From assembly GCA_013361595.1 (NCBI GenBank), contig JABFXT010000507.1:1-12744 (forward strand): 12,744 nucleotides of DNA. Direction: 5' to 3'. This DNA is from Nocardia sp. (GTDB lineage Bacteria; Actinomycetota; Actinomycetes; Mycobacteriales; Mycobacteriaceae). Positions 1 to 6,645 of the stretch are shown piece after piece. The notes beneath the pieces were generated by a model that searched no databases, had not been told where the DNA came from, and saw nothing but the letters and a program-made list of their open reading frames with translations. Each line of letters starts with the position of its first letter. Positions within the stretch are counted from its first letter, which is position 1. The position numbers and the translations under genes are program-made.

Positions 1-64
1 CCCCGGTTCTTCACTCCGGCGCTCAGTCGCTGCGCTCCTTCGCTCTGTCGCTCCAGAACCGGGG
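1..64. repeat. Inverted repeat with 10-bp perfect arms
   Basis: The arms are CCCCGGTTCT at 1-10 and AGAACCGGGG at 55-64, perfectly complementary and separated by 44 nt. The spacer is built of short reiterated pieces (cgctc, gtcgct, gcgctcctt, cgctctgtcgctc) that can fold internally. From memory, spacers of this style recur between genes in Nocardia genomes; that is recall, not a search. The left arm sits exactly at the window edge, so the element may extend further. It lies inside the open frame that continues from the antitoxin-like gene at 1-455. The alternative is a transcription terminator shared by flanking genes. Confidence 0.7.
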
Positions 65-455
65 CGGGCCCCGCCTTTGTGGTGGGCTCTGCTTTCGGTG
101 GGGTGATCGGGGCCTTCAGCCCTCGGTCTTCACTGATGCTCAGTCGTTTTGCTGCCCGGGGCACTCCGGCGGAACAATGTCGAGCGCAGGTTGCTGTGTG
201 GGGCGCGCGTGGTCCGATATCGTTCGACAACGCGCAGCGATCACCATTGTCGAATTCGGCGATCACACGAAGGTGCCCACCGACGGCACGGACGTAAGCC
301 GCCAGCGTGCCCAGTTCGGTGTGCGACATATCGCCGCGTTCGATATCGGACACCCGCGCCTGGGACACGCCCATCGCGTCGGCGATCTCGACCTGTGTGC
401 GCGCCTGTGACTTGCGGACTTGTGCCAGCCGGTAAGCGCGCTGCACCTCTTCCAT
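1..455 (-). CDS. XRE-family (HigA-type antitoxin-like) regulator, runs off the window
   Basis: The frame reads from an ATG at 455 to position 1 without a stop, 151 codons plus two bases. Residues about 6-75 carry a recognisable XRE domain: RAYRLAQVR, then a helix-turn-helix (EIADAMGVSQARVSDIERGD, residues about 23-42), then HTELGTLAAYVRAVGG and HLRVIAEF. This is the pattern of small antitoxins/regulators that accompany RelE/HigB-like toxins and bind their own promoter. Family members end shortly after the VIAEF strand; here the frame continues about 80 more residues through the inverted repeat at 1-64, so the native stop is probably lost. The 25 codons upstream of the ATG (530-456; LKDVKADLVG, EPAAVDKRREQ) also look like family sequence but contain no ATG, GTG or TTG. 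No toxin gene lies in the bases between this frame and the hydrolase. It is probably a solitary or decaying gene. Confidence 0.6.
   Translation of the reverse strand, partial: MEEVQRAYRLAQVRKSQARTQVEIADAMGVSQARVSDIERGDMSHTELGTLAAYVRAVGGHLRVIAEFDNGDRCALSNDIGPRAPHTATCARHCSAGVPRAAKRLSISEDRGLKAPITPPKAEPTTKAGPAPVLERQSEGAQRLSAGVKNR
60..73. terminator. GC hairpin followed by TTT, terminator-like
   Basis: CGGGGC (60-65), GG, then GCCCCG (68-73) form a perfect 6-bp hairpin with a 2-nt centre, followed on the plus strand by gcctttgt. It overlaps the right arm of the inverted repeat by a few bases. This could end a plus-strand transcript entering from outside the window. The T run is short and no such gene is visible, so the role is inferred. 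Confidence 0.3.
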
Positions 456-693
456 CTGTTCGCGCCGCTTGTCGACAGCTGCGGGCTCGAGAAGCTCTTG
501 TCCGACGAGGTCGGCTTTGACGTCTTTCAGGTGGCAGCGCTGCCGAGCGCAGGCTGTCGTGCGGGATTGTGACGTCCGCCTGCGGGCTCGGCTCCGGAAG
601 GAGGAAAGGGTGATGTGTCACCTGTGCGCGCCGGCAAGCCCGGAGCGGACACGAATGCTCACCGGCCGTGTCCAGCCTGTGGACGGCTGTGCA

Positions 694-706
694 TAGACTC
701 GGCCCG
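694..706 (+). promoter_or_regulatory. -10 element for leaderless hydrolase transcript
   Basis: TAGACT at 694-699 fits the actinobacterial TANNNT -10 pattern and ends 7 nt before a GTG at 707. This puts the expected transcription start on the start codon. The stretch around it is poorer in GC than its surroundings. No convincing -35 was seen, which is common for this promoter type. Confidence 0.45.
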
Positions 707-1477
707 GTGTTGCACGACGAAGGTGGGGCCGGGGCTCCGATACTGCTGCTGCACGGGCTGATGGGCAGTGCCCGGACCTGGCAGGACCAGGTCCCGTGGT
801 TGCGCGAGCACGGCCGGGTGTTCACCTTCGACGCGGCGGGCCACGGGCGGCCGGCGCCGGCCGAACTCACCACCGACGCGTTCGTCGCCGACCTCGCCGA
901 AGCCACCGCGAGTATCTCCGAGCCGATGATCGTGGTGGGCCATTCGATGGGCGGGCTGCACGGATGGGTTTTCGCGGCCACGTATCCGAGCCGGGTGCGG
1001 GCGCTGGTGGTCGAGGATATGGCCGCCGATTTCACCGGGCGGACGGCCGCGCACTGGGCCGCCATGGTCGAGGCCTGGCCGCAACCCTTCGCCGACGAAG
1101 CGGCGCTGGTCGCGTATTTCGGGCCGGTCGCCGGCCGCTATTTCCGGAATTCGTTCGAGCACGGTCCGGACGGTTACCGGTTGCACGGGGAAGTCGCCAC
1201 GTTCCGGGATATCTCGGAGGAATGGGGCACCCGTTCGTTCTGGCCGGAATGGGAACGGCTGACCGTGCCGACCCTGCTGCTCGAGGGCGAGTACACGATC
1301 ACCCCGGCGGGTCAGATGCGCCGGATGGCGGAGCTGCATCCGGCGGCGGAGCACGTACTGATACCCGGCGCCGGGCATCTGGTGCACGACGATCGCCCGG
1401 CACGCTACCGGGCCGAGGTCGAACATTTCCTCGACCGGATCCAGCGCGCCGGGAGCGCGGCGGCCGCCGGGCAATGA
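707..1477 (+). CDS. Alpha/beta-fold hydrolase (Rv3591c-like position)
   Basis: A 256-residue single-domain alpha/beta hydrolase, presumably cytoplasmic because no signal peptide is visible. LLLHG (residues 13-17) is the oxyanion-side motif, DAAGHG (42-47) follows, GHSMGG (78-83) is the nucleophile elbow with Ser80, and GAGH near the end supplies His224. The acid expected after strand 6 or 7 appears as Glu195 in LLEGEYTITP rather than the usual Asp. Substrate cannot be told; esters or other small acyl compounds are possible. The GTG at 707 was chosen because the protein then begins about ten residues before LLLHG, as is usual in the family, and because a -10 hexamer sits 7 nt upstream. An in-frame GTG at 668 would add 13 residues and places that hexamer inside the gene. 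It ends 11 bp from the convergent mutY stop. The M. tuberculosis block has a hydrolase in the equivalent place. Confidence 0.85.
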   Translation: MLHDEGGAGAPILLLHGLMGSARTWQDQVPWLREHGRVFTFDAAGHGRPAPAELTTDAFVADLAEATASISEPMIVVGHSMGGLHGWVFAATYPSRVRALVVEDMAADFTGRTAAHWAAMVEAWPQPFADEAALVAYFGPVAGRYFRNSFEHGPDGYRLHGEVATFRDISEEWGTRSFWPEWERLTVPTLLLEGEYTITPAGQMRRMAELHPAAEHVLIPGAGHLVHDDRPARYRAEVEHFLDRIQRAGSAAAAGQ

Positions 1478-1488
1478 GCGGCGGGCCC

Positions 1489-2391
1489 TCAGCCCTCACC
1501 GGCCAGCGCGAACCGTCCGTCGTCGGTCTGTTCGATCAACCCGTCGACCAATAGGGAATCCAGCGCGCGATCGCGCTGGCCCGGGTCCCGGGTCCAGGCG
1601 AGGTCGAGCCGGACACGTTCCACCGGTGCGTGGGCGGCCCGCAGCACATCGAGCAGCCGTCCCCGCGCCTGCCGGTCGGTGCCCTCGTACTTCTGGGTGC
1701 GGCGCGTCGATTCGGTGACCGGCCGGCCCGCCGTGACCCACGCGCAGCTGGGCAGCGGACAGCGGGTGCAATCCGGAGTCCGCGCGGTGCACACCGTCGC
1801 GCCGAGTTCCATCAGCGCCGCCGAGAACACCGCCGCCCGGTCGATCCGGCTCGGTAGCAGGGCCTCGGTTTCGGCGAGGTCGCGCGCTGCCGGATTACCG
1901 GCCTCACCGCGACCGTGCACGGCCCGCGCCACCACCCGGCGCACATTGGTGTCCACCACCGGAACACGCTGTCCATAGGCGAAACAGGCGACCGCACGGG
2001 CGGTGTACGCGCCGATGCCGGGCAACCCGAGCAGCACATCGACATCGTCGGGGACCTCGTCGCCGTGCTCGGCGGCCAATACCTGCGCGCATTCGTGTAA
2101 GCGCAGCGCCCGCCGCGGATAGCCGAGTTTCCCCCACGCCCGCAGGACCTCGCCCGCGCTCGCCGCCGCCATGGCCGAGGGCACCGGCCAGCGCCGCACC
2201 CACTCACGCCAGATCGGTTCCACCCGGGAGACGGGCGTCTGCTGCAGCATGATCTCGCTCATCAGGATCTGCCAGGCGCTCACCCCGGGCCGCCGCCACG
2301 GCAGATCCCGGGCCGTCCGGGCATACCAGTCGTTCAGGATGTCGGAGTCGATCGCACCGGGTTCGATCCCGTGGACACAGCTTGCGCCCAC
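1489..2391 (-). CDS. mutY: A/G-specific adenine DNA glycosylase MutY
   Basis: Removes adenine mispaired with 8-oxoguanine or guanine, starting base-excision repair. In the 300-residue product, SEIMLQQT (45-52) holds catalytic Glu46, LPGIGAYTARAV (123-134) is the helix-hairpin-helix, and VVDTNVRR (145-152) holds the catalytic Asp147. Cys201, 208, 211 and 216 form the [4Fe-4S] loop in a C-x6-C-x2-C-x4-C pattern. The part after the cluster is about 80 residues, much shorter than the E. coli C-terminal domain but in line with the mycobacterial protein of about 304 residues as I recall it. Start: the GTG at 2391 has AGGA 8 nt upstream (2400-2403) and gives the family length. In-frame starts at 2421, 2439 and 2502 are possible but add low-complexity sequence. 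It is divergent from the carbonic anhydrase gene. Confidence 0.93.
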   Translation of the reverse strand: MGASCVHGIEPGAIDSDILNDWYARTARDLPWRRPGVSAWQILMSEIMLQQTPVSRVEPIWREWVRRWPVPSAMAAASAGEVLRAWGKLGYPRRALRLHECAQVLAAEHGDEVPDDVDVLLGLPGIGAYTARAVACFAYGQRVPVVDTNVRRVVARAVHGRGEAGNPAARDLAETEALLPSRIDRAAVFSAALMELGATVCTARTPDCTRCPLPSCAWVTAGRPVTESTRRTQKYEGTDRQARGRLLDVLRAAHAPVERVRLDLAWTRDPGQRDRALDSLLVDGLIEQTDDGRFALAGEG

Positions 2392-2521
2392 CCCCGGTTT
2401 CCTGGCACTCGTCCTGCTCACCCGACCCGCTCCGTTCATCTCACCGTGCAGTTCCACCGGCTGGGCGCGGACGGCCGCCGCGCTGTAACAGGACGGAAGC
2501 AAGCGAGCAGACCAAATCGTG

Positions 2522-2534
2522 CAGAATGGACACC
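2522..2534 (+). promoter_or_regulatory. Possible -10 element for leaderless carbonic anhydrase mRNA
   Basis: CAGAAT (2522-2527) ends 7 nt before the ATG at 2535. It keeps the A and final T of the TANNNT pattern but has C in first place. No ribosome-binding sequence is seen directly before the ATG. An in-frame ATG at 2526 overlaps this hexamer. Confidence 0.3.
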
Positions 2535-3158
2535 ATGCCTCAGTCCAACCCGGTAAGTGCCTGGAAGTCGCTGCGCGAAGGAAACGAGCGCTTCGTGAAC
2601 GGCACGCTGCTGCATCCTAGCCAGGGAGCTGCCGATCGAGCCAAGCTCGTCGGCGGCCAGAGTCCGTCCGCGGTGTTGTTCGGCTGCGGTGATTCGCGGG
2701 TCGCGGCGGAACTCATCTTCGACCAGGGCCTCGGCGATATGTTCGTGGTGCGCACCGCGGGCCATGTGATCGACGCGGCGGTGCTGGGGTCCATCGAATA
2801 CGGGGTGGGTGTGCTGAACGTGCCGCTCATCGTGGTGCTCGGCCACGACAGCTGTGGCGCGGTCAAGGCGACGCTGGACGCGCTGGACGGCGGGGAGGTG
2901 CCCGGTGGGTTCATCCGCAGCATCGTCGAGAAGGTCACGCCGTCGATGCTGATCGGACGCCGGGAGGGCCTGAACACGGTGGACGACCTGGAGGCCCGCC
3001 ATGTGGTGGAGACCAGCCGACTGCTCATGGAGCGGTCGATGATCGTGTCCGACCGGGTGAATGCCGGCGAATGCGCGATCGCCTGTGTCACCTACAAGCT
3101 GGTCGACGGCAAAGCGATACTACATCGGGTCGTCGGCAATATCGGTGAAGCCGTCTGA
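2535..3158 (+). CDS. canB: Beta-class carbonic anhydrase (CanB type)
   Basis: Zinc enzyme interconverting carbon dioxide and bicarbonate, supplying bicarbonate to carboxylases such as acyl-CoA carboxylases. The 207-residue product matches from memory the exact length and start (MP..NPV.AWK) of M. tuberculosis Rv3588c. Zinc ligands are Cys51, His104 and Cys107 (FGCGDSRVAAE and LGHDSCGAV). Asp53 and Arg55 form the conserved Asp-Arg dyad. The dyad is followed by the IFDQGLGDMFVVRTAG block seen in plant-type beta enzymes. There is no signal peptide, so it is cytoplasmic. The ATG at 2535 is preferred over the in-frame ATG at 2526 because of the family alignment and the -10-like hexamer upstream. 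The next gene on the same strand starts 85 bp downstream with its own promoter candidate. Confidence 0.95.
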   Translation: MPQSNPVSAWKSLREGNERFVNGTLLHPSQGAADRAKLVGGQSPSAVLFGCGDSRVAAELIFDQGLGDMFVVRTAGHVIDAAVLGSIEYGVGVLNVPLIVVLGHDSCGAVKATLDALDGGEVPGGFIRSIVEKVTPSMLIGRREGLNTVDDLEARHVVETSRLLMERSMIVSDRVNAGECAIACVTYKLVDGKAILHRVVGNIGEAV

Positions 3159-3204
3159 TACCCGCGAGCGCGACCGGGGATCGGCGATACCTTCGGGTGT
3201 GCCG

Positions 3205-3243
3205 TTGACGGCCGCCGCCGCCCGATGCGCTTACCGTTGACAC
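3205..3243 (+). promoter_or_regulatory. Promoter for leaderless secreted-protein gene
   Basis: TACCGT (3232-3237) matches TANNNT and ends 6 nt before the GTG start at 3244. A TTGACG at 3205-3210 resembles a -35 box, but the 21-nt spacing is longer than the usual 17-18. The -10 element is the better supported part. Confidence 0.4.
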
Positions 3244-3912
3244 GTGTTGGAACCGACAGGACCGTTACCGCCGGAGATCTACTGGCGGCGTCGCGTGTTC
3301 GCCATCGGAGCGCTCGTGGTCGCGCTCGCGGTGGTGATCTGGCTGGCCGTCACCGTCTCCCGAGGCGGTGATTCGCCCGATGCCGCCGCGGCGGCATCGA
3401 CATCCGAAACAGGCGAGCCCACCCCGGGTTCCACCTCGGCGTCCACCACCGCGAGCAGCACGCGCCCGTCCGCGACGGCCTCCGACACCCGCAGTACCGA
3501 ACCCGCCGCGGCGGCGTCCGGCCAATGCGCGGACCAGTCACTGGCGATCAAGGTTTCGGTGGGGCAACCCACCTACCGGATCGGCGAGGAACCGGTGTTC
3601 GGGATCGTGATCACCAATATCTCCGGCGCGCCGTGCACCCGGGACATGGGCTCCGGTCTGCAGCGGGTGTCGGTGCACTCGCTCGACGGCGGACGTCAGC
3701 TCTGGGCGAGCACGGACTGCTATCCCGACGGCGAACCGGATGTCCGGACCCTCGATCGCGGTGAGCAGGCCGCTTTCACGGTGACGTGGACCGGCGCGAC
3801 CTCCCAGCCGGAATGCGCCGGTGAACGCGTAGCGGTGCCCGCGGGCGCCTACAACGTGGTGGCACAGATGGGTTCGGTGCGCAGCGCGCCCGAACCTTTC
3901 AACCTCGCCTGA
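3244..3912 (+). CDS. Membrane-anchored extracytoplasmic protein of unknown function (Rv3587c-like)
   Basis: A 222-residue protein. Residues 1-16 are a short cytoplasmic tail ending in three arginines, 17-38 form one hydrophobic helix, and 40-93 are a linker very rich in Ser, Thr, Ala and Pro typical of wall-spanning or glycosylated spacers. Residues 94-222 form a compact outside domain with four cysteines (95, 131, 159, 191) that could make two disulfides. The domain looks beta-rich (ITNIS, FTVTWTG, GAYNVVAQMG), suggesting an Ig-like fold, but no enzyme motif is seen. The GTG start is placed by the -10 hexamer 6 nt upstream and by the position of the arginines. M. tuberculosis has a conserved membrane protein, Rv3587c, at the same place. 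It ends 7 bp from the convergent radA stop. The function is unknown. Confidence 0.82.
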   Translation: MLEPTGPLPPEIYWRRRVFAIGALVVALAVVIWLAVTVSRGGDSPDAAAAASTSETGEPTPGSTSASTTASSTRPSATASDTRSTEPAAAASGQCADQSLAIKVSVGQPTYRIGEEPVFGIVITNISGAPCTRDMGSGLQRVSVHSLDGGRQLWASTDCYPDGEPDVRTLDRGEQAAFTVTWTGATSQPECAGERVAVPAGAYNVVAQMGSVRSAPEPFNLA

Positions 3913-3919
3913 CCGGGGG

Positions 3920-5296
3920 TCATTTCTTCGTCAGCCCCGCCAGCCGCAACGCGCTGCGCAGGCTGGGCGCCTCGTGCAGGGTCAGTGGCGTGTTCTTGCC
4001 GTCGGTGCCGGGCGGCACCACCGCGGTGGTGAAACCGAGCCGCTCGGCCTCGGCGAGCCGGCGCGTGGTGGAGGTGATCCGCCGGACCTCGCCGGCCAGC
4101 CCGACTTCGCCGAGGATCACCCAGCCGGGCGGCAGGGCGGTATCCCGCGCGGCGCTGGCGATCGCCAGCGCGATGGCGAGATCGGCGGCCGGTTCGGTGA
4201 GCCGCATACCGCCCACCGTGGCCGCGTAGATGTCCTGTTTGCCGACATAGAGCCCGCATCGGCTCTGCAGGACCGCCAGCACCATGGCGACCCGGTTGTA
4301 GTCCAGTCCGCTGACCGCGCGGCGCGGCGCCGGGACCTGCGTCTCGACGGTCAGCCCCTGCACCTCGCCGACCAGCGGCCGCTTGCCGTCCATCGCGACC
4401 GTGACCGCGGTACCGGGTACCGAATCCGACCGATGATGCAGGAAGAGCCCGGAAGGATCGGTCACACAGGCGATTCCGTCGTCGTGGAGTTCGAAACAAC
4501 CGACCTCGTCGGCACTGCCGAACCGGTTCTTGATCCCGCGCACCATCCGTAACGCGGTGTTCTTGTCGCCCTCGAACTGCAACACCACATCCACCAGATG
4601 TTCCAGCGTGCGCGGTCCGGCGACGGCACCGTCCTTGGTGACATGCCCCACCAGCAGTACCGCGATCCCGCTCGCCTTGGCCAGCGAGGTCAGCGCCGCG
4701 GTCACCGCCCGCACCTGGGTGACGCCCCCGATCACCCCATCGGTATCGGCGGCCAGCATCGTCTGGACCGAATCGACCACCAGCAGTGTGGGTTTCACCT
4801 GATCGACATGCCCGAGTACGACCGAGAGATCCGATTCGGCGGCCAGATACACCCGGTCGTGCACCGCACCCGTCCGGTCCGCGCGCAACCGCACCTGCCC
4901 CGCCGATTCCTCCGCGGTGACATAGAGGGCCCGCTCGTCCCGATGCCGCGCCCAGCGATGCGCCACCTCGAGCAACAGCGTCGATTTGCCGACCCCGGGC
5001 TCACCGGACAACAACACGACCGATCCGGCGACGATCCCACCCCCCAGCACTCGGTCGAGCTCGGAAACGCCGGTGGGCCGCGCCGTGGTCGTCTGCGAAT
5101 CGATCCGGGATATCGGTGCGGCGGCGGTGGTCGGCAGCATCGCCTTACGCGCCGGTCCCGCTGCGGTGGCGGCCACCGGTATCGATTCGTCCACGGTGCC
5201 CCAGGATCCGCACCCGGGACATTTACCGACCCATTTGGCGACTTCGTGCGCGCACTCCGAACACCGGTAGACGGCTTTGTTCTTGGTCACTGCCAC
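3920..5296 (-). CDS. radA: DNA repair protein RadA (Sms)
   Basis: RecA-like ATPase that drives branch migration of recombination intermediates. The 458-residue product has the full family layout. A four-cysteine zinc finger comes first (Cys12, 15, 26, 29; YRCSECAHE and [10 protein letters not shown]). Walker A is GEPGVGKST (98-106) and Walker B is LLVVD (about 171-175). The RadA-specific KNRFG motif is at 256-260. The Lon-protease-like C-terminal domain runs from about 285 ([12 protein letters not shown] near the end) and is not proteolytic in this family. The GTG at 5296 fits the zinc-finger position and has TAGGGT 6 nt upstream; another GTG two codons later is possible. In M. tuberculosis disA follows radA directly. 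Here the next feature is the convergent gene ending at 3912, so radA is transcribed alone. Confidence 0.95.
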   Translation of the reverse strand: MAVTKNKAVYRCSECAHEVAKWVGKCPGCGSWGTVDESIPVAATAAGPARKAMLPTTAAAPISRIDSQTTTARPTGVSELDRVLGGGIVAGSVVLLSGEPGVGKSTLLLEVAHRWARHRDERALYVTAEESAGQVRLRADRTGAVHDRVYLAAESDLSVVLGHVDQVKPTLLVVDSVQTMLAADTDGVIGGVTQVRAVTAALTSLAKASGIAVLLVGHVTKDGAVAGPRTLEHLVDVVLQFEGDKNTALRMVRGIKNRFGSADEVGCFELHDDGIACVTDPSGLFLHHRSDSVPGTAVTVAMDGKRPLVGEVQGLTVETQVPAPRRAVSGLDYNRVAMVLAVLQSRCGLYVGKQDIYAATVGGMRLTEPAADLAIALAIASAARDTALPPGWVILGEVGLAGEVRRITSTTRRLAEAERLGFTTAVVPPGTDGKNTPLTLHEAPSLRSALRLAGLTKK

Positions 5297-5331
5297 AGCC
5301 GAACCCTACGCAAATACGCCGACAGTGTTTA
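5297..5331 (-). promoter_or_regulatory. radA promoter, probably leaderless
   Basis: Read on the minus strand, TAGGGT (plus coordinates 5303-5308) ends 6 nt before the GTG of radA. TAAACA (5326-5331) lies 17 nt upstream and matches four of six -35 consensus bases. AGGG within the same stretch could act as a weak ribosome-binding site if the transcript started further upstream. Confidence 0.45.
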
Positions 5332-5415
5332 TTTGCGGCGCCTTCGGCGCCGCGGGGTCGAGGCCCCCTGGAGTCCCGTCGTTCAGCCCTCGAGACTCGA
5401 GCCTTCGGCTCATGC
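5325..5415. repeat. Dispersed hairpin-rich repeat, copy A
   Basis: The element holds an 8-bp stem, GCGGCGCC (5335-5342) / GGCGCCGC (5346-5353) with loop TTC. A shared 19-mer, CGCGGGGTCGAGGCCCCCT, follows at 5351-5369. Next come a CTCGAG-rich stretch and a 5-bp stem, GAGCC (5399-5403) / GGCTC (5407-5411). A second copy lies at 12657-12744 in the same orientation. Between copies both outer stems differ in sequence yet still pair. Both copies stand upstream of a minus-strand gene. No coding frame through it is credible. Confidence 0.75.
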
Positions 5416-5950
5416 GACGTGCGGTCGGCCGTACGCGGAAGGTGAACCGTTGAGCACCTCCGGTCAAGGGCGGGACGGGCCACGACCTTTGGGGGCCTCG
5501 TAAGGCTCGGCGCCGAGGATGCAGAGCCCGGGGAGATGTCCCTTTTTCGAAGGTTTACCCATGTAGTCGGGCCGGTGGTTCTGGATCGATCGCGTGAAGG
5601 AGTGGTAGCGACCAGTGGCGCCGTGATGCGCGATATGTGGTCGCAATCCAATGGAACGGCGACCGTCGAACGCGCAACGGGTCGTGGATCCACGCAGGTC
5701 GGTCGAGCGCTTCAGCGTGTACGCGTCGTTCACCGTGGATCGATCATCGACGTGATCGGAGCAGGCCCTGGGTCAGGAGCGGCGAAGTAGCCAGGGACCG
5801 AGCGCGTGCGTAGGCCCCCACCGATCCAGGACCGCCGAACACTGATGGCCCCGGGACCCGCGCAGGCCGGCTCGGAGCACACCGGTTCACGTCCCCGCTC
5901 CCCACTCCGAACGGTCGACCTCAATCACCGGGGTCACGAGGGCCCCGCCC
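5416..5950. other. Gene-less stretch between radA and lpqE
   Basis: Together with the repeat this gap is about 680 bp, unusual beside the tightly packed neighbours. Base composition is more even than in the flanking genes, with runs such as ccctttttcgaagg (about 5541). Open frames of 60-150 codons exist on both strands, but their third codon positions lack the strong G/C preference of real genes here. They also have no ribosome-binding site or recognisable domain. The least implausible is minus 5464-5733 (89 codons), whose last 33 codons have reasonable codon use but match nothing I know. A perfect 12-bp palindrome CGTGGATCCACG is at 5683-5694, and GGATCGATC occurs at 5583-5591 and 5737-5745. 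It could be a decayed gene or a small-RNA locus; I cannot tell which. Confidence 0.5.
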
Positions 5951-5969
5951 GCCCCGCCGCAGGCGGGGC
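5951..5969 (-). terminator. Hairpin terminator downstream of lpqE
   Basis: GCCCCGCC (5951-5958), loop GCA, GGCGGGGC (5962-5969) form a perfect 8-bp stem. It begins 7 nt beyond the lpqE stop codon in the direction of lpqE transcription. No T tract follows, which is common for actinobacterial hairpin terminators. Confidence 0.6.
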
Positions 5970-5976
5970 AGATAAC

Positions 5977-6633
5977 TCAGTGTCCGCCGGTGGAGCCGGT
6001 GGTGCTCTTGGAGAGTTCGGATTCGTGGCGCGGGGCCTCCACACCGGCGTCGACCGGGACCTGGACTACGACGGCGCCGTTCTCTTTGAAGTTGAACGAG
6101 ACGTTGTAGGTGAGGCCCGGCGTGATGTTGCGGGTCAGGCCGGTGATCTCGATGCGGGCGGGTTTCGTTTCGCCGCCTTCGGTTTCGATCGTTTCGCCGC
6201 TGGTGTGGGTTTCCGCTCCGGCCTGCGGTGTGGAGACCACGATGGTTTCGGCGGGGGCGATCGAGAGTTTGTCGCCTTTGCCCGGGGTGATCTTGGCGGT
6301 GCCGAGGTCGGTGGTGACGCTGGTGAGTTCGTCGGTGACCACTTCGCCGGTGTTCACGATCGACAGCGCGAGCGCGGCCTGGCCGCCGGTGGTGTTGATG
6401 CCGGTGCCGTCGCCTGGGTAGACGATGTGCACGTTGCGCAACGCGATATCGCCGATATCGGCCGTGTTGCCGTTGACGGCGGCGACCTGGTCGGCGGTCT
6501 GTGAATGCTGGCCGGCACTGCAGCCGGACAGGATGAGGGCGGCTCCGGCGGCGAGCGCGGCGGCCGCGACCATGCGGCGCCGACGGGTCGGGGCGACCGG
6601 GCCAGCGGCAGTCGCGGCAGTCAGGGCAGTCAC
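5977..6633 (-). CDS. lpqE: LpqE-type lipoprotein
   Basis: A predicted exported lipoprotein of 218 residues (about 181 after processing). The n-region ends in four arginines (17-20) and is followed by a hydrophobic Ala/Leu core (21-34) and lipobox L-S-G-C with Cys38 as the lipidated residue. The mature part begins with the GQ.SQTA..VAAVNGN block and ends with GLTYNVSFNF and DAGVEAPRHE, both of which I recognise from mycobacterial LpqE. The GTG start at 6633 was chosen because GGAGGA lies 6 nt upstream and it gives a proper signal peptide; longer in-frame starts only add unlikely sequence. The molecular role is not established. It is divergent from carD, as in M. tuberculosis, and a hairpin follows its stop codon. 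Confidence 0.88.
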   Translation of the reverse strand: MTALTAATAAGPVAPTRRRRMVAAAALAAGAALILSGCSAGQHSQTADQVAAVNGNTADIGDIALRNVHIVYPGDGTGINTTGGQAALALSIVNTGEVVTDELTSVTTDLGTAKITPGKGDKLSIAPAETIVVSTPQAGAETHTSGETIETEGGETKPARIEITGLTRNITPGLTYNVSFNFKENGAVVVQVPVDAGVEAPRHESELSKSTTGSTGGH

Positions 6634-6639
6634 GGGTTG

Positions 6640-6645
6640 TCCTCC
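6640..6645 (-). promoter_or_regulatory. Strong ribosome-binding site of lpqE
   Basis: TCCTCC on the plus strand gives GGAGGA on the minus strand, 6 nt before the GTG at 6633. It decides the lpqE start. It also shows that lpqE has a leader, unlike several neighbours that appear leaderless. Confidence 0.8.

Noticed and set aside
456..667. A toxin partner for the antitoxin-like gene, which would make a complete toxin-antitoxin pair
   Set aside because: The space is too short and no frame shows RelE/HigB features.
659..1474. Long minus-strand open frame opposite the alpha/beta hydrolase
   Set aside because: Arg/Gly/Pro-rich shadow typical of high-GC genes; the plus strand carries the full hydrolase motifs.
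5536..5790. An 84-codon plus-strand frame in the radA-lpqE gap
   Set aside because: Third codon positions lack the usual G/C bias, no spaced ribosome-binding site, no recognisable domain.
5730..5924. A 64-codon minus-strand frame in the radA-lpqE gap
   Set aside because: No ribosome-binding site, Arg/Pro/Gly-rich random-looking product, no domain.
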